A stretch of DNA of 64,000 nucleotides from positions 62,001-126,000 of the forward strand of contig NZ_JAKMCP010000003.1 of NCBI RefSeq assembly GCF_022662105.1. The letters run 5' to 3'. Every line of letters starts with the position of its first letter. The stretch's first letter is position 1. Below the pieces are notes generated by a model, which was not told the DNA's origin, searched no databases, and worked only from the letters and a program-made list of their open reading frames with translations. Shown piece by piece: positions 28,369 through 37,300 of the stretch. A program made the position numbers and the translations under genes. This DNA comes from Aestuariivivens sediminis. Lineage in GTDB: Bacteria > Bacteroidota > Bacteroidia > Flavobacteriales > Flavobacteriaceae.

Positions 28369-28782
28369 TCAAATTAAGTAAACCTCGTAAAGAACTTGTA
28401 TGTCGCGTTCCACCAGAGGCGGGGAATAATCTTTAAAGGGGATAATGGTTTCACTTAAACCTTCAAAAAGGTTCATATAAGTGTATACAAATGACGCTAT
28501 AAAAAGGTGCTGATCCAAAGACATGTTCTGAACCGACAATTGAAGTTCATCCTGACCTTCAACGGTTAATTGTTTATCCTCACAACAATTCTTTTTGGTT
28601 ACCGTGCATCCTTCGGTTACGGGACCACTCATTTCCATGCCACAACCTTTGGCTTTGTGAAACAAGGCTGTTTCAACTAAAGTATCGCCGCAGTAATGCA
28701 TGTTTATAGTAAATGACATGGTAGAAAACACGACTACCAAAGCCATTACAAACGCCCATATTTTATGTAATCTCTGCTTCAT
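28369..28782 (-). CDS. HYC_CC_PP family protein
   Basis: A 137-residue exported protein with the three landmarks that name the family: HYCGDT after the signal-like helix, NCCEDK in the middle and YSPPLVERD near the end. Additional Cys residues (GCGMEM, GCTVTKKNCC) suggest copper binding. The family is commonly encoded beside Cus-type efflux genes in Bacteroidetes, as here (106 bases upstream of the RND pump). A TAAATTTG -7 element (28798-28791 on the minus strand) lies directly before the start. Probable periplasmic copper-resistance accessory; mechanism unknown. Confidence 0.88.
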   Translation of the reverse strand: MKQRLHKIWAFVMALVVVFSTMSFTINMHYCGDTLVETALFHKAKGCGMEMSGPVTEGCTVTKKNCCEDKQLTVEGQDELQLSVQNMSLDQHLFIASFVYTYMNLFEGLSETIIPFKDYSPPLVERDIQVLYEVYLI

Positions 28783-29143
28783 TGCTGTTACAAATTTAAG
28801 AAATAAAATTTTTATATCACTTTTTTAACAAAAATTTGATTTTGAGCATATTATCTTCATTGGATTTACAACATTCTATATAATGGTTTAATTATGAACA
28901 AAATAGATTATGGTTCTTATGTACATAGCTTGTTTTTTTTTTGATTTAGTCTTTTACTGAAATACAGCGGTTACCCCTGTTTCATTGCGTAGTTTTATCA
29001 ATGGGCAATAAGGCAACCCATATGGAGTGCATGCGAAAAGACCGGGTTTTGAAAAGAGGATGTATCCAAATACGTGAAAAAGCCCTGTCTGGATTTGATA
29101 TTTAAGACAGGGCTTCTTTAAAATATGGACGGGATTGCGGGTA
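28783..29143. other. Intergenic gap upstream of the copper cluster
   Basis: A 361-base gap between the HYC_CC_PP start and the end of the M61 peptidase gene. It holds the terminator at 29080-29119, a ten-base T tract near 28932-28942 and the presumed copper-cluster promoter region near 28790-28850. No ORF, RNA gene or recognisable operator was seen. Confidence 0.5.
29080..29119 (-). terminator. Terminator between M61 peptidase gene and copper cluster
   Basis: Perfect 11-base arms (29080-29090 and 29105-29115), 14-base loop. On the minus strand the stem is followed by T-rich sequence (complement of the A run at 29076-29081), consistent with termination after the M61 gene. Confidence 0.7.
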
Positions 29144-31036
29144 TTAGCCTTTTAACCAAGCTTCACGGAGTGCTTTCTGGCTTTCGGTAGCATCGGGTTT
29201 TTCAACAAGTCCTTTTCCGAAGGTATACCCCTGTGTTGTTATGGTTTTAATTGTAATTTCTTCACCATTCCGATCGAGGACCACCACGATATCCTTACCT
29301 GGTTTCCACAGAAAAACTTCTTGCAACAACTGATTGGCATTTTGAAAGGTCAGGTCTTTACCATCTATGGATCTAATAACATCGTTGGCCTGTACGCCCT
29401 GGTCTTTCCAAAAGCTGTTTTTTAAAGCCATATCGGTGAAAAATATAGTGCCATTCTGTGGATCACCACTAACAATTGGAGCGCCGTTCATCAAGATATA
29501 ATTGGCCTTAATCTGGGCCTCCCCTATTTCCAGTCCGACTTTATTCAAAAAGTCGTTGTAATTGATGGGGATATCCCCAATGACATGGGTATCGAAAAAG
29601 TCCCGAAGAGACGGATAGGTCATGGCCACAATCTCATCGAATAGCTGGTCATCTTCAAAGGGTTTATTTTTACCGTATTTTTGGGATAAGTCCTTCATCA
29701 ACGCTAAAATACCGCGATCTCCTTGACTGCCTTCCCGTATTAAAATATCGACGCACATACCAATTAAAGCCCCTTTTTGATAGACATTTAAATACTGGTC
29801 TTTATAAGGTTCTTTTAAAACATTTTCGCTCATTATCGTGAAACTCATGGCATCATCCATTTGCTTTGAAAATTCTATCTTATCCATGATTTTAAGATAA
29901 AACTCGTCCTTATCAACTAAGTCTTGATTAATTTGAAAAAGGGTTGCAAAATACTCTGTTACACCTTCATACATCCATAAATGTTTGGAGAAGGTCGGGT
30001 TATTATAGTCAAAATAATGAACATCTTCTGAATGGATGGTCAACGGGGTCACAATATGAAAAAATTCATGGGATACCACATCTATCATACTGCTGGCCAA
30101 CTCCTCGTCCGACATGTGTTCAGGCATGACAACTACTGTTGAGCTATGATGTTCCAGGGCTCCGAAACCTTTTGGAGAATCCTCTTTTCCCTCAGAAAGA
30201 TAGACGTAGATATCATAACGGGGTGTACTGTTTATATCGCCTAAATAGGCTTTTTGCGCCCGCATCATTTTGAAGATGGTCTCTTTAAGCGATTTAGCGG
30301 AATGTATGTTATTGGGGGAATATACACTTAAGACAATTTTAATATCGTCTACTTGAAATTCTTCGACATCAAATTTACCGTACATCATGGGATTATCGGT
30401 GATCTCAAAATAGCGATTCGCCTGATATGAATTGGTCATGGTTTGGCCATCATCACTATATGTAGTCCCCAAATTTTGTAAGGCTGACGTATGGACCAAC
30501 TCTTTGGGTGCAGTCACATTCAATTTATAGACATTGTCTTTTAAAGCATCGAAGTAGCCAACGAAACCATGAAGATTCAAAACATAATTATCGGGCTCTA
30601 TATTAGTTCCTGCAGGCGAAAATGGAATGTCCTTACCAATCCCTCCCTCTTCTTCCATATCGTATGTATCATTCACGAAATAAGTAACTTTATCCAAATT
30701 CCTGGCATTGCTGATAGACCATGAATTCGTATCCAATTTCGTCACTGGTAATGCCTTACCGGCGTAATCAAAAGCCTTAAAATCATCCACATACTTGCCA
30801 AAATCACTAACGGCATAGGTCCCTTGTATCACCTTGGGGAGTCTGAAAATTACGGTTTCTGTGGTAAATCGCCCAGGATCAATGCTTACGGGCAACTTAT
30901 CGTCTGTAACCCTGTTTAGGTCTATTGTTGAAACAATAGGTGTGTTAATGGCTAAATCATTGGCTGTCGTTTTAGTGGCACCACAGCTCACCAATAAAAT
31001 TGCTGCTGCAAAAAGGCTAATTAATCGCGTATTCAT
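29144..31036 (-). CDS. M61 family metallopeptidase lipoprotein with PDZ domain
   Basis: A 630-residue protein from the ATG at 31036 (MNTRLISLFAAAILL); an upstream in-frame extension to 31099 does not look like part of it. The lipobox is LVSCGAT. The zinc site is HEFFH (His323, Glu324, His327), followed by MYEGVTEYFATL, which supplies the third ligand; this is the glycyl-aminopeptidase (M61) arrangement. A PDZ-like domain lies near the C-terminus (NSFWKDQGVQANDVIRSIDG). It is an envelope-anchored peptidase acting outside the cytoplasm. Monocistronic, divergent from the glycosyltransferase. Confidence 0.93.
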   Translation of the reverse strand: MNTRLISLFAAAILLVSCGATKTTANDLAINTPIVSTIDLNRVTDDKLPVSIDPGRFTTETVIFRLPKVIQGTYAVSDFGKYVDDFKAFDYAGKALPVTKLDTNSWSISNARNLDKVTYFVNDTYDMEEEGGIGKDIPFSPAGTNIEPDNYVLNLHGFVGYFDALKDNVYKLNVTAPKELVHTSALQNLGTTYSDDGQTMTNSYQANRYFEITDNPMMYGKFDVEEFQVDDIKIVLSVYSPNNIHSAKSLKETIFKMMRAQKAYLGDINSTPRYDIYVYLSEGKEDSPKGFGALEHHSSTVVVMPEHMSDEELASSMIDVVSHEFFHIVTPLTIHSEDVHYFDYNNPTFSKHLWMYEGVTEYFATLFQINQDLVDKDEFYLKIMDKIEFSKQMDDAMSFTIMSENVLKEPYKDQYLNVYQKGALIGMCVDILIREGSQGDRGILALMKDLSQKYGKNKPFEDDQLFDEIVAMTYPSLRDFFDTHVIGDIPINYNDFLNKVGLEIGEAQIKANYILMNGAPIVSGDPQNGTIFFTDMALKNSFWKDQGVQANDVIRSIDGKDLTFQNANQLLQEVFLWKPGKDIVVVLDRNGEEITIKTITTQGYTFGKGLVEKPDATESQKALREAWLKG

Positions 31037-31121
31037 ATAATAGTTTCTAAATTTTTTAAGTGACGCTAAAAATACCATTATGTTACACGCCATTTTCATA
31101 AGGTTATGTTAAATTAGCAGT

Positions 31122-32129
31122 ATGCAACAACCAAAAGTAAGCATTCTGACACCGTTCAAAAATACGGAAACTTTTCTTCCTGAATGCATTGAATCCATCA
31201 TTAATCAGACCTACTCTAATTGGGAATTAGTGATTGTAGACGACGGTTCGACGGATAACAGTTTTGATGTTGTTAGCACCTATACCGAACAGGACCGAAG
31301 AATTAAATTATCCATAAATAAGGGTATCGGTATTATTAGCGCATTACGACAAGCTCTTGAACAGGCCTCAGGCACGTTGGTAACCAGAATGGACAGTGAT
31401 GATATCATGGCACCCCATAAACTGGAAGTCTTAACCCATAACTTAATCACATATGGTAAAACCCATGTTGCCGTAGGGCTGGTAGAATATTTTTGTAAGG
31501 ATGGTGTTGGTAAGGGCTATAAAAATTATGAAGCCTGGTTGAATACCCTGACACGAACCGGAACAAACTACTCAGAAATTTATAAAGAATGTGTTATTCC
31601 ATCGCCCTGCTGGATGGTGTACAAAAGTGATTTGATCGCTTGCGATGCCTTTAACCCTGATATCTATCCTGAAGATTACGATTTAACCTTTAGGTTTTAT
31701 AAGAATCATTATAAATGTATCCCTTGTGATCAAATTTTACATTACTGGCGTGATTATCCTTCACGCACATCAAGAACACATATCCATTATGCACATAACC
31801 ATTTTACTGCTTTAAAAGCACGTCATTTTATAGCCATAGATTATGATCCAGATAAAACTTTAGTGATTTGGGGTGCAGGTAATAAGGGCAAAACTGCAGC
31901 TAAAATTCTTTTAGATCATGGCATTCCATTTGAGTGGATTTGTAACAACCCCAATAAAATTGGTCGTAAAATTTATGGTAAGACCATGCATCCGTTCAGT
32001 ACATTAAAAACCATGGAACATACACAAAGTATCATAACGGTGGCCAATAAAAAAGCCCAAAAGGAAATCCGAGCCTTTTTCGCCCAATTGCATTTAAAAC
32101 CCATTACAGATTATGTGTTCTTTTGTTAA
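31122..32129 (+). CDS. Family 2 glycosyltransferase with C-terminal Rossmann-like domain
   Basis: A 335-residue protein. Residues 1 to about 225 form a GT-A fold (VSILTPFKNTETFLPECIES; VIVDDGSTDNS; metal-binding MDSDD; YPEDYDLTFRFY). From about residue 240 there is a second small domain with a nucleotide-binding-like loop (LVIWGAGNKGKTAAKILL) not present in minimal GT2 enzymes. It probably transfers a sugar from a nucleotide-sugar donor in polysaccharide or glycoprotein synthesis. No other glycan genes lie nearby. Confidence 0.9.
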   Translation: MQQPKVSILTPFKNTETFLPECIESIINQTYSNWELVIVDDGSTDNSFDVVSTYTEQDRRIKLSINKGIGIISALRQALEQASGTLVTRMDSDDIMAPHKLEVLTHNLITYGKTHVAVGLVEYFCKDGVGKGYKNYEAWLNTLTRTGTNYSEIYKECVIPSPCWMVYKSDLIACDAFNPDIYPEDYDLTFRFYKNHYKCIPCDQILHYWRDYPSRTSRTHIHYAHNHFTALKARHFIAIDYDPDKTLVIWGAGNKGKTAAKILLDHGIPFEWICNNPNKIGRKIYGKTMHPFSTLKTMEHTQSIITVANKKAQKEIRAFFAQLHLKPITDYVFFC

Positions 32130-32196
32130 GGCAAATTATTAATTTTGATGCTACAAAATGAAAAAAAATATGTAGGTTTGATAAACCCATTAGCGA

Positions 32197-34122
32197 ATGC
32201 AGTTTAAACACCCCGAAATTCTTTATGCTTTATTTTTACTGCTCATTCCTCTTATTGTTCACCTATTTCAATTACGCAAGTTTAAAAAAGAGGCGTTTAC
32301 CAATGTAGCCTTTTTAAAGAAAGCCACCCTGCAAACTCGAAAAAGTTCTGAAATTAAACGGTGGCTCATTCTAATCACAAGACTTTTACTGTTTGCTGCC
32401 ATTATTTTAGCCTTTGCACAACCCTACTTTTCAAAAACCAAAAGTTTAAACGCCAAATCAGAGACCGTCATCTATTTGGATAATTCGTTTAGCATGCAGG
32501 CAAAAGGGGGTCAGGGTGAATTATTAAAACGAGCGGTTCAGGATGTGATCGCCAATGTTCCGGAAGATGAAACCATTTCCCTATTCACTAACGATGTAAC
32601 TTACAAGAATACGACTGTAAAAGCATTGAAAAATGATTTGTTACAACTTCAATATTCAGCAATTCCACTGTCTGCCGAAGCGGCTTTATTAAAAGGGAAT
32701 ACCTTGTTTAAAAGCCCCGAAAACACCGTAAAAAACATGGTGTTTATTTCAGATTTCCAGGAAGCCAAAATCAATTTGGACCTCCCCATTGATTCTCTTA
32801 CAAATTTGCATTTGGTCAAGCTAAAGCCTGTAAACACCGATAATATAGCCATAGATAGCATGTACATTTCCAATTCTAATGCAACCACATTGGAACTTAC
32901 CGTATCCCTGAAAAACAGTGGCCAATTTGTGAAAGATTTACCCGTTTCACTTTATGATAATACCCGTCTTATCGCTAAAACCTCTGTTGATCTGGATCAA
33001 AAGGCTCAAACGACCTTCTCCCTTCCAAAGGATATCACTATCCATGGCAGGGTCATCATTAATGATTCATCCCTTCAGTTTGACAATATTTTGTTCTTCA
33101 ATATTAATGATACGGAAAAAATCAATGTCCTTGCCATTAACCAGGCCAATGACGCTTTTTTAAAGCGTATTTATTCGAGTGAGGAGTTTAATTACCTCAC
33201 CACCGGGATGAGTCAACTGGACTACAATGTAATAAGTGACCAACAGCTTATCATTCTTAATGAGTTGGAACAAATACCAGCTTCGCTCATGTTATCCTTA
33301 AACGCTTTTGTTAAAGAAGGGGGCTCTATAATTATTATTCCCTCAAACACCATTAACCCAGCTTCTTATAATACCCTATTAGTTAATTATAACCTGGAAT
33401 TAGGCAATTATTCAGCCAGTGAAAAAAAGATTACCTCCATTAATTTTTCACATCCGTTATACCATGACGGTGTGTTTGAAAAGCAGGTCAGTAATTTTCA
33501 GTATCCAAAAGTAAATTCACATTACACCATTCATTCAAATAAGGTGTCTTCGGCACTTAAATTTGAAAACGGCAGTGCCTTTTTATGTGGAGATCAAAAT
33601 GTATATGTCTTTGCATCAGCGCTAAACGACGATAATTCAAATTTTAAAAGTTCTCCACTTATTGTTCCGACACTTTATAATATTGGACGATTTAGTCTTA
33701 ACCTTCCCAATTTATATTATACCATTGGCCAGAGCAACAGTTTTGATATATCCACCAATTTGCAGCAAGATGATATTTTATCATTACGGAACGACCAGAT
33801 CTCTATTATACCCAGGCAACAACAATTCAACAGTAAAGTGGTTATTAAAACCCAAGAAACCCCTGCAATTGCAGGAACCTATGCGGTGACAAACAAAGAC
33901 CAGACATTGGCTGCAGTGAGTTACAACTATAATAGAAAGGAAAGTGACTTAATCTATAATGATTTATCTCATCTGGACCCTAAATTAGTCAGCGATTCTG
34001 TAATCGATGTTTTCAACACTATAAAAAGTGATGTAAAAATTAATGCCTTATGGAAATGGTTTGTTATTTTTGCATTACTATTACTCATTATAGAAATGCT
34101 CATCTTAAAATATTTTAAATGA
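32197..34122 (+). CDS. BatA-domain / VWA-like membrane protein
   Basis: A 641-residue inner-membrane protein. It begins with the N-terminal BatA (aerotolerance) domain: FKHPEILYALFLLLIPLIVHLFQLR, then a second helix around ILITRLLLFAAIILAFAQPYF. A VWA-like region follows (VIYLDNSFSMQAKGGQGELL), in which the MIDAS-type D-x-S-x-S is kept (DNSFS). The C-terminus is a membrane helix (FVIFALLLLIIEMLILKYF). Its stop overlaps the start of the next gene by ATGA, so it heads a four-gene operon. TAATTTTG (32140) and TAGGTTTG (32172) are candidate -7 elements. Function in Bacteroidetes is poorly defined. Confidence 0.88.
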   Translation: MQFKHPEILYALFLLLIPLIVHLFQLRKFKKEAFTNVAFLKKATLQTRKSSEIKRWLILITRLLLFAAIILAFAQPYFSKTKSLNAKSETVIYLDNSFSMQAKGGQGELLKRAVQDVIANVPEDETISLFTNDVTYKNTTVKALKNDLLQLQYSAIPLSAEAALLKGNTLFKSPENTVKNMVFISDFQEAKINLDLPIDSLTNLHLVKLKPVNTDNIAIDSMYISNSNATTLELTVSLKNSGQFVKDLPVSLYDNTRLIAKTSVDLDQKAQTTFSLPKDITIHGRVIINDSSLQFDNILFFNINDTEKINVLAINQANDAFLKRIYSSEEFNYLTTGMSQLDYNVISDQQLIILNELEQIPASLMLSLNAFVKEGGSIIIIPSNTINPASYNTLLVNYNLELGNYSASEKKITSINFSHPLYHDGVFEKQVSNFQYPKVNSHYTIHSNKVSSALKFENGSAFLCGDQNVYVFASALNDDNSNFKSSPLIVPTLYNIGRFSLNLPNLYYTIGQSNSFDISTNLQQDDILSLRNDQISIIPRQQQFNSKVVIKTQETPAIAGTYAVTNKDQTLAAVSYNYNRKESDLIYNDLSHLDPKLVSDSVIDVFNTIKSDVKINALWKWFVIFALLLLIIEMLILKYFK

Positions 34123-35372
34123 ACATACTTATAAAGTCTGCCAAAATTATAGATCCTAAAAGCGATTTTCATAATACTACTCAGGATTTACTAATTGAAA
34201 AGGGTGTGATTTCGAGCATAGGAAGTAACCTAAAAAATCCGAACAACTTCAAAGAAATAAAACTAAAGAACCTTCATATTTCACAAGGGTGGTTCGACAG
34301 TGGTGTGAGTTTTGGGGAACCTGGTTACGAAGAACGTGAAACCATTGAAAATGGACTGATAACGGCGGCACGGTCCGGCTTTACTTCCATAGCTCTGAAT
34401 GCCAATACCAATCCCATAATAGACACCAATGCGGATGTCGCTTTTGTACTCTCAAAAGCCTCAAATAGCCCGGTTACATTATTACCTTTGGGCGCCTTAA
34501 CGCGTTCCAGTAAGGGTGAAGAATTGGCAGAACTGTTCGATATGAAGACCGCCGGTGCTGTGGCCTTTTATGATTACAAAGCTCCCGTAACTAATCCAAA
34601 CGTGATGAAAATTGCCTTACAATATGCCAGCAATTTTAATGGATTGGTCTGTTCGTTCCCCCAGGAAAGCAGGATTTCCAGAAATGGTGTCATGAACGAG
34701 CATATCTCCAGTACCAGACTCGGATTAAAAGGAAATCCTGCCCTGGCTGAAGAACTGCAAGTGGCTCGTGATTTATTTTTACTGGAATATACGGGAGGTA
34801 AATTACATATTCCTACGATCTCAGCCGCGAAATCCGTCGCATTGATTAAGGACGCTAAGACCAAAAAATTGGATGTGACCTGTAGTGTCGCCATACACAA
34901 TTTATGTTTTACCGATGAGGCCTTGACCGATTTTAACACCAACTTTAAGGTATTGCCCCCATTGAGAACGCAGGCCGATGTACAGGCGCTTATTGAAGGG
35001 CTTAAGGATGGGACTATCGATATGGTAACTACAGATCATACCCCAATAGACGTAGAAGAAAAAAAGGTAGAATTCGATCATGCCAATTATGGTACTATTG
35101 GATTAGAGAGTGGATTTGGAGCTTTGCGAACGGTATTAACTACAAAAACATGTATTGAGGTCTTGACCAAAGGCAAAACGCGATTTGGTTTGGAATCATG
35201 GCCCATTAATATTGGAAATCCTTTAAATGCCACCCTTTTCGATCCCGATGAAAATTATACATTTAGCCTTAAGGACATTAAGTCTAAATCAAAAAATGCC
35301 ATATTTGAAGGATTTCCTTTAAAAGGAAAAGTTTATGGCATCCTTTCAAACCGTAAAATTGTATTAAACTAA
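34119..35372 (+). CDS. Dihydroorotase-family protein, catalytic metal site degenerate
   Basis: A 417-residue amidohydrolase-fold protein closely resembling dihydroorotase (for example EPGYEERETIENGLITAARSGFTSIA; TTDHTPIDVEEK). The metal-binding D-x-H-x-H-x-R motif is replaced by DSGVSFGEPG: Gly62 and Ser64 stand where the two His should be, and Gly66 replaces the Arg. The downstream HICHIS-like motif is KLHIPTIS. The late Asp (TTDHTP) is kept. It should therefore be a non-catalytic paralogue, like the inactive PyrC partners known to hold aspartate transcarbamoylase together, or serve another structural role. It overlaps the BatA-like gene by four bases. Confidence 0.88.
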   Translation: MNILIKSAKIIDPKSDFHNTTQDLLIEKGVISSIGSNLKNPNNFKEIKLKNLHISQGWFDSGVSFGEPGYEERETIENGLITAARSGFTSIALNANTNPIIDTNADVAFVLSKASNSPVTLLPLGALTRSSKGEELAELFDMKTAGAVAFYDYKAPVTNPNVMKIALQYASNFNGLVCSFPQESRISRNGVMNEHISSTRLGLKGNPALAEELQVARDLFLLEYTGGKLHIPTISAAKSVALIKDAKTKKLDVTCSVAIHNLCFTDEALTDFNTNFKVLPPLRTQADVQALIEGLKDGTIDMVTTDHTPIDVEEKKVEFDHANYGTIGLESGFGALRTVLTTKTCIEVLTKGKTRFGLESWPINIGNPLNATLFDPDENYTFSLKDIKSKSKNAIFEGFPLKGKVYGILSNRKIVLN

Positions 35373-35378
35373 ACACAC

Positions 35379-35711
35379 ATGACCGCCCAGGACATTAATG
35401 AAGGAAAAGGACTTGCTATTGTGAGTTACCTGGCTGTAATAGGCATAATTATAGCCTATTTTTTAAATAATGACAAAAAAAATCCATTTACAAGCTTTCA
35501 TCTCAGACAGTCCCTAGGGCTATGGCTTCTGTTTCACGTGCTCGGTTTTGTAGCGAGCTCTTTTGATAATTGGGGGGTCACCTCCGGATTTTATTTATTT
35601 TTCTGTATTCTTTTTATTTATGGCCTGATTGGTGCTGTGAGCGGTAAGGCTCAAAGCATTCCTCTTTTAGGTGACGTATTTCAAAAATGGTTTTCAAGTA
35701 TCGGACACTAA
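35379..35711 (+). CDS. DUF4870-like small membrane protein
   Basis: A 110-residue membrane protein with three hydrophobic helices (GLAIVSYLAVIGIIIAYFL; LGLWLLFHVLGFVA; FYLFFCILFIYGLIGAV) and the segment NPFTSFHLRQSLGLWLL, which matches the DUF4870-type core (H-x-R-Q-S/A). Role unknown. Six bases after the dihydroorotase-like gene and directly abutting the hydrolase gene, so part of one operon. Confidence 0.82.
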   Translation: MTAQDINEGKGLAIVSYLAVIGIIIAYFLNNDKKNPFTSFHLRQSLGLWLLFHVLGFVASSFDNWGVTSGFYLFFCILFIYGLIGAVSGKAQSIPLLGDVFQKWFSSIGH

Positions 35712-36377
35712 ATGGCGAAAAATACTCTTTCTTTATACCACATCATCCGTGAGTCTAGTTTAAAAACGAATGCACCATTGCTCATTATGCTTCACGGTTA
35801 TGGCAGTGATGAAACGGATCTGTACGCTTTTGCATCAGAACTGCCGGAAGCGCTTTTTATCATTTCAGTCAGGGCACCCTTTCCCATGCCCCCTTATGGT
35901 AATGCCTGGTACGCGATTAACTTTGAAGCGGAAAAAGGAAAATGGAGTGACACTAAACAAGCGGCGGCCTCTCGCGATTTAATTGCAGATTTTATAGATG
36001 AAGCCATTGCAACTTATCCGGTGGACAAAGATCATGTTAGCTTATTAGGCTTTAGCCAAGGTACGGTTTTAGGCTATGCCGTGGCACTGACCTACCCGCA
36101 TAAAGTGAAGAATTTAGTGGCCTTAAGTGGCTATATAAATACAGATCTGATTCCCAAAGATTTCAAAACCTTGGATTACTCCAAATTGGACTTTTATTGT
36201 TCCCATGGCAGTTTAGATCAAGTCATCCCGGTGGAATGGGCCAGACAGTCTAAAGCATTTTTAGCGCAATTACACATTAAATTCCAATATGCGGAGTTCC
36301 CGGTTGGTCATGGCGTGGCACCACAAAATTTCTATGAATTAAAGGCCTGGTTGACCCAGCGCATTCCCCATTTGTAA
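35712..36377 (+). CDS. Alpha/beta hydrolase (carboxylesterase / phospholipase family)
   Basis: A 221-residue serine hydrolase of the esterase/phospholipase D-like acyl-protein-thioesterase group. The oxyanion segment is LIMLHGYGSDETDL, the nucleophile elbow LLGFSQGTVLGY, the catalytic Asp in SHGSLDQVIPVEW and the His in VGHGVAPQ. No signal peptide; cytoplasmic. The start codon follows the preceding stop immediately. The natural ester substrate is not predictable. Confidence 0.92.
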   Translation: MAKNTLSLYHIIRESSLKTNAPLLIMLHGYGSDETDLYAFASELPEALFIISVRAPFPMPPYGNAWYAINFEAEKGKWSDTKQAAASRDLIADFIDEAIATYPVDKDHVSLLGFSQGTVLGYAVALTYPHKVKNLVALSGYINTDLIPKDFKTLDYSKLDFYCSHGSLDQVIPVEWARQSKAFLAQLHIKFQYAEFPVGHGVAPQNFYELKAWLTQRIPHL

Positions 36378-36460
36378 AATGAGATTGGCACCCTCAATTA
36401 AAATGAACCTCAATCCCAACATCTTTATTTATCGAAAATACGTGTAGATCATAGATATAA

Positions 36461-36491
36461 TTTGGTTTTGTTTACTTTTTTTGTATTTTTG
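36461..36491 (+). promoter_or_regulatory. Promoter of the crtW-like gene
   Basis: TTTG at 36461-36464, exactly 19 bases, then TATTTTTG at 36484-36491: a full match to the Bacteroidetes housekeeping promoter. The ATG follows 17 bases later, so the leader is very short. Confidence 0.75.
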
Positions 36492-36507
36492 TTAAACAAA
36501 AATAAAC

Positions 36508-37218
36508 ATGCCAAAGAATACAGAATCCATAAAATCGCTTCGTAAGTCTGTTGATCCTCTCGGACTAATTATTGGTTTTCTCATTATTTTTATATGGTAT
36601 GCCAGTTTAATGGGCTTATTAAATTGGGACTTAAGGTATACAAATCCCTTAGTCTATATTGCCGTTTTATGGCAGACCCATCTTTTTACGGGATTATTTA
36701 TTACGGCTCATGATGCCATGCACGGCTCCATTTCTAAACATAAGAAATGGAATTATTTTATGGGTTGGATAACGTCCTTCCTTTTTGCCTTTAACTTTTA
36801 TGACCGGCTGCTTATTAAACATCATGAACACCATAGATTTGTAGCAACCGATCAGGATCCCGATTATCACGAGTCCGGAAACTTTTGGTTATGGTACTGG
36901 ACGTTTATAAAAAAGTATACCACGTTAAAGCAGTTAATTTTGATGACCATTAGTTTACAGGTGTTGCGCTTTATATTTCCATTAGAGAATTTGTTACTTT
37001 TTTGGATTTTACCCGGTATTTTATCGACGTTTCAATTGTTTTATTTTGGTACTTATATTCCTCATAAAAATGGGCATGAACATCCCAACAAGCATAAATC
37101 GAAAACGTTGAATAAAAATCATGTCTTAGCGTTTTTGAGTTGTTATTTTTTCGGATATCATTATGAACACCATGATGCCCCGGGCGTACCATGGTGGAGA
37201 CTTTGGCAGATGAAATAG
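36508..37218 (+). CDS. crtW: Beta-carotene ketolase-like membrane oxygenase (CrtW family)
   Basis: A 236-residue membrane di-iron oxygenase. The three His clusters and their surroundings match bacterial CrtW rather than ordinary acyl desaturases: AHDAMHG (His68, His72), HHEHHRFVATDQDPDYH (105-121), and the C-terminal YHYEHHDAPGVPWWRLW. FGTYIPHKNGHEHP is also a CrtW landmark. CrtW introduces 4-keto groups into beta-carotene or zeaxanthin, giving canthaxanthin- or astaxanthin-type pigments. No other carotenoid gene is in the window. It has its own strong promoter. Confidence 0.88.
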   Translation: MPKNTESIKSLRKSVDPLGLIIGFLIIFIWYASLMGLLNWDLRYTNPLVYIAVLWQTHLFTGLFITAHDAMHGSISKHKKWNYFMGWITSFLFAFNFYDRLLIKHHEHHRFVATDQDPDYHESGNFWLWYWTFIKKYTTLKQLILMTISLQVLRFIFPLENLLLFWILPGILSTFQLFYFGTYIPHKNGHEHPNKHKSKTLNKNHVLAFLSCYFFGYHYEHHDAPGVPWWRLWQMK

Positions 37219-37264
37219 CGTTACGGAGTCCAATTCATGAATAAATGATGTGTATATTTTGAAA

Positions 37265-37272
37265 TAACTTTG
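37265..37272 (+). promoter_or_regulatory. -7 promoter element of the NTF2-like gene
   Basis: TAACTTTG matches TAnnTTTG, 28 bases before the ATG at 37301; no matching -33 box was found. Confidence 0.35.
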
Positions 37273-37300
37273 TTATTTAACCACTAAAATTGGATTCCGA

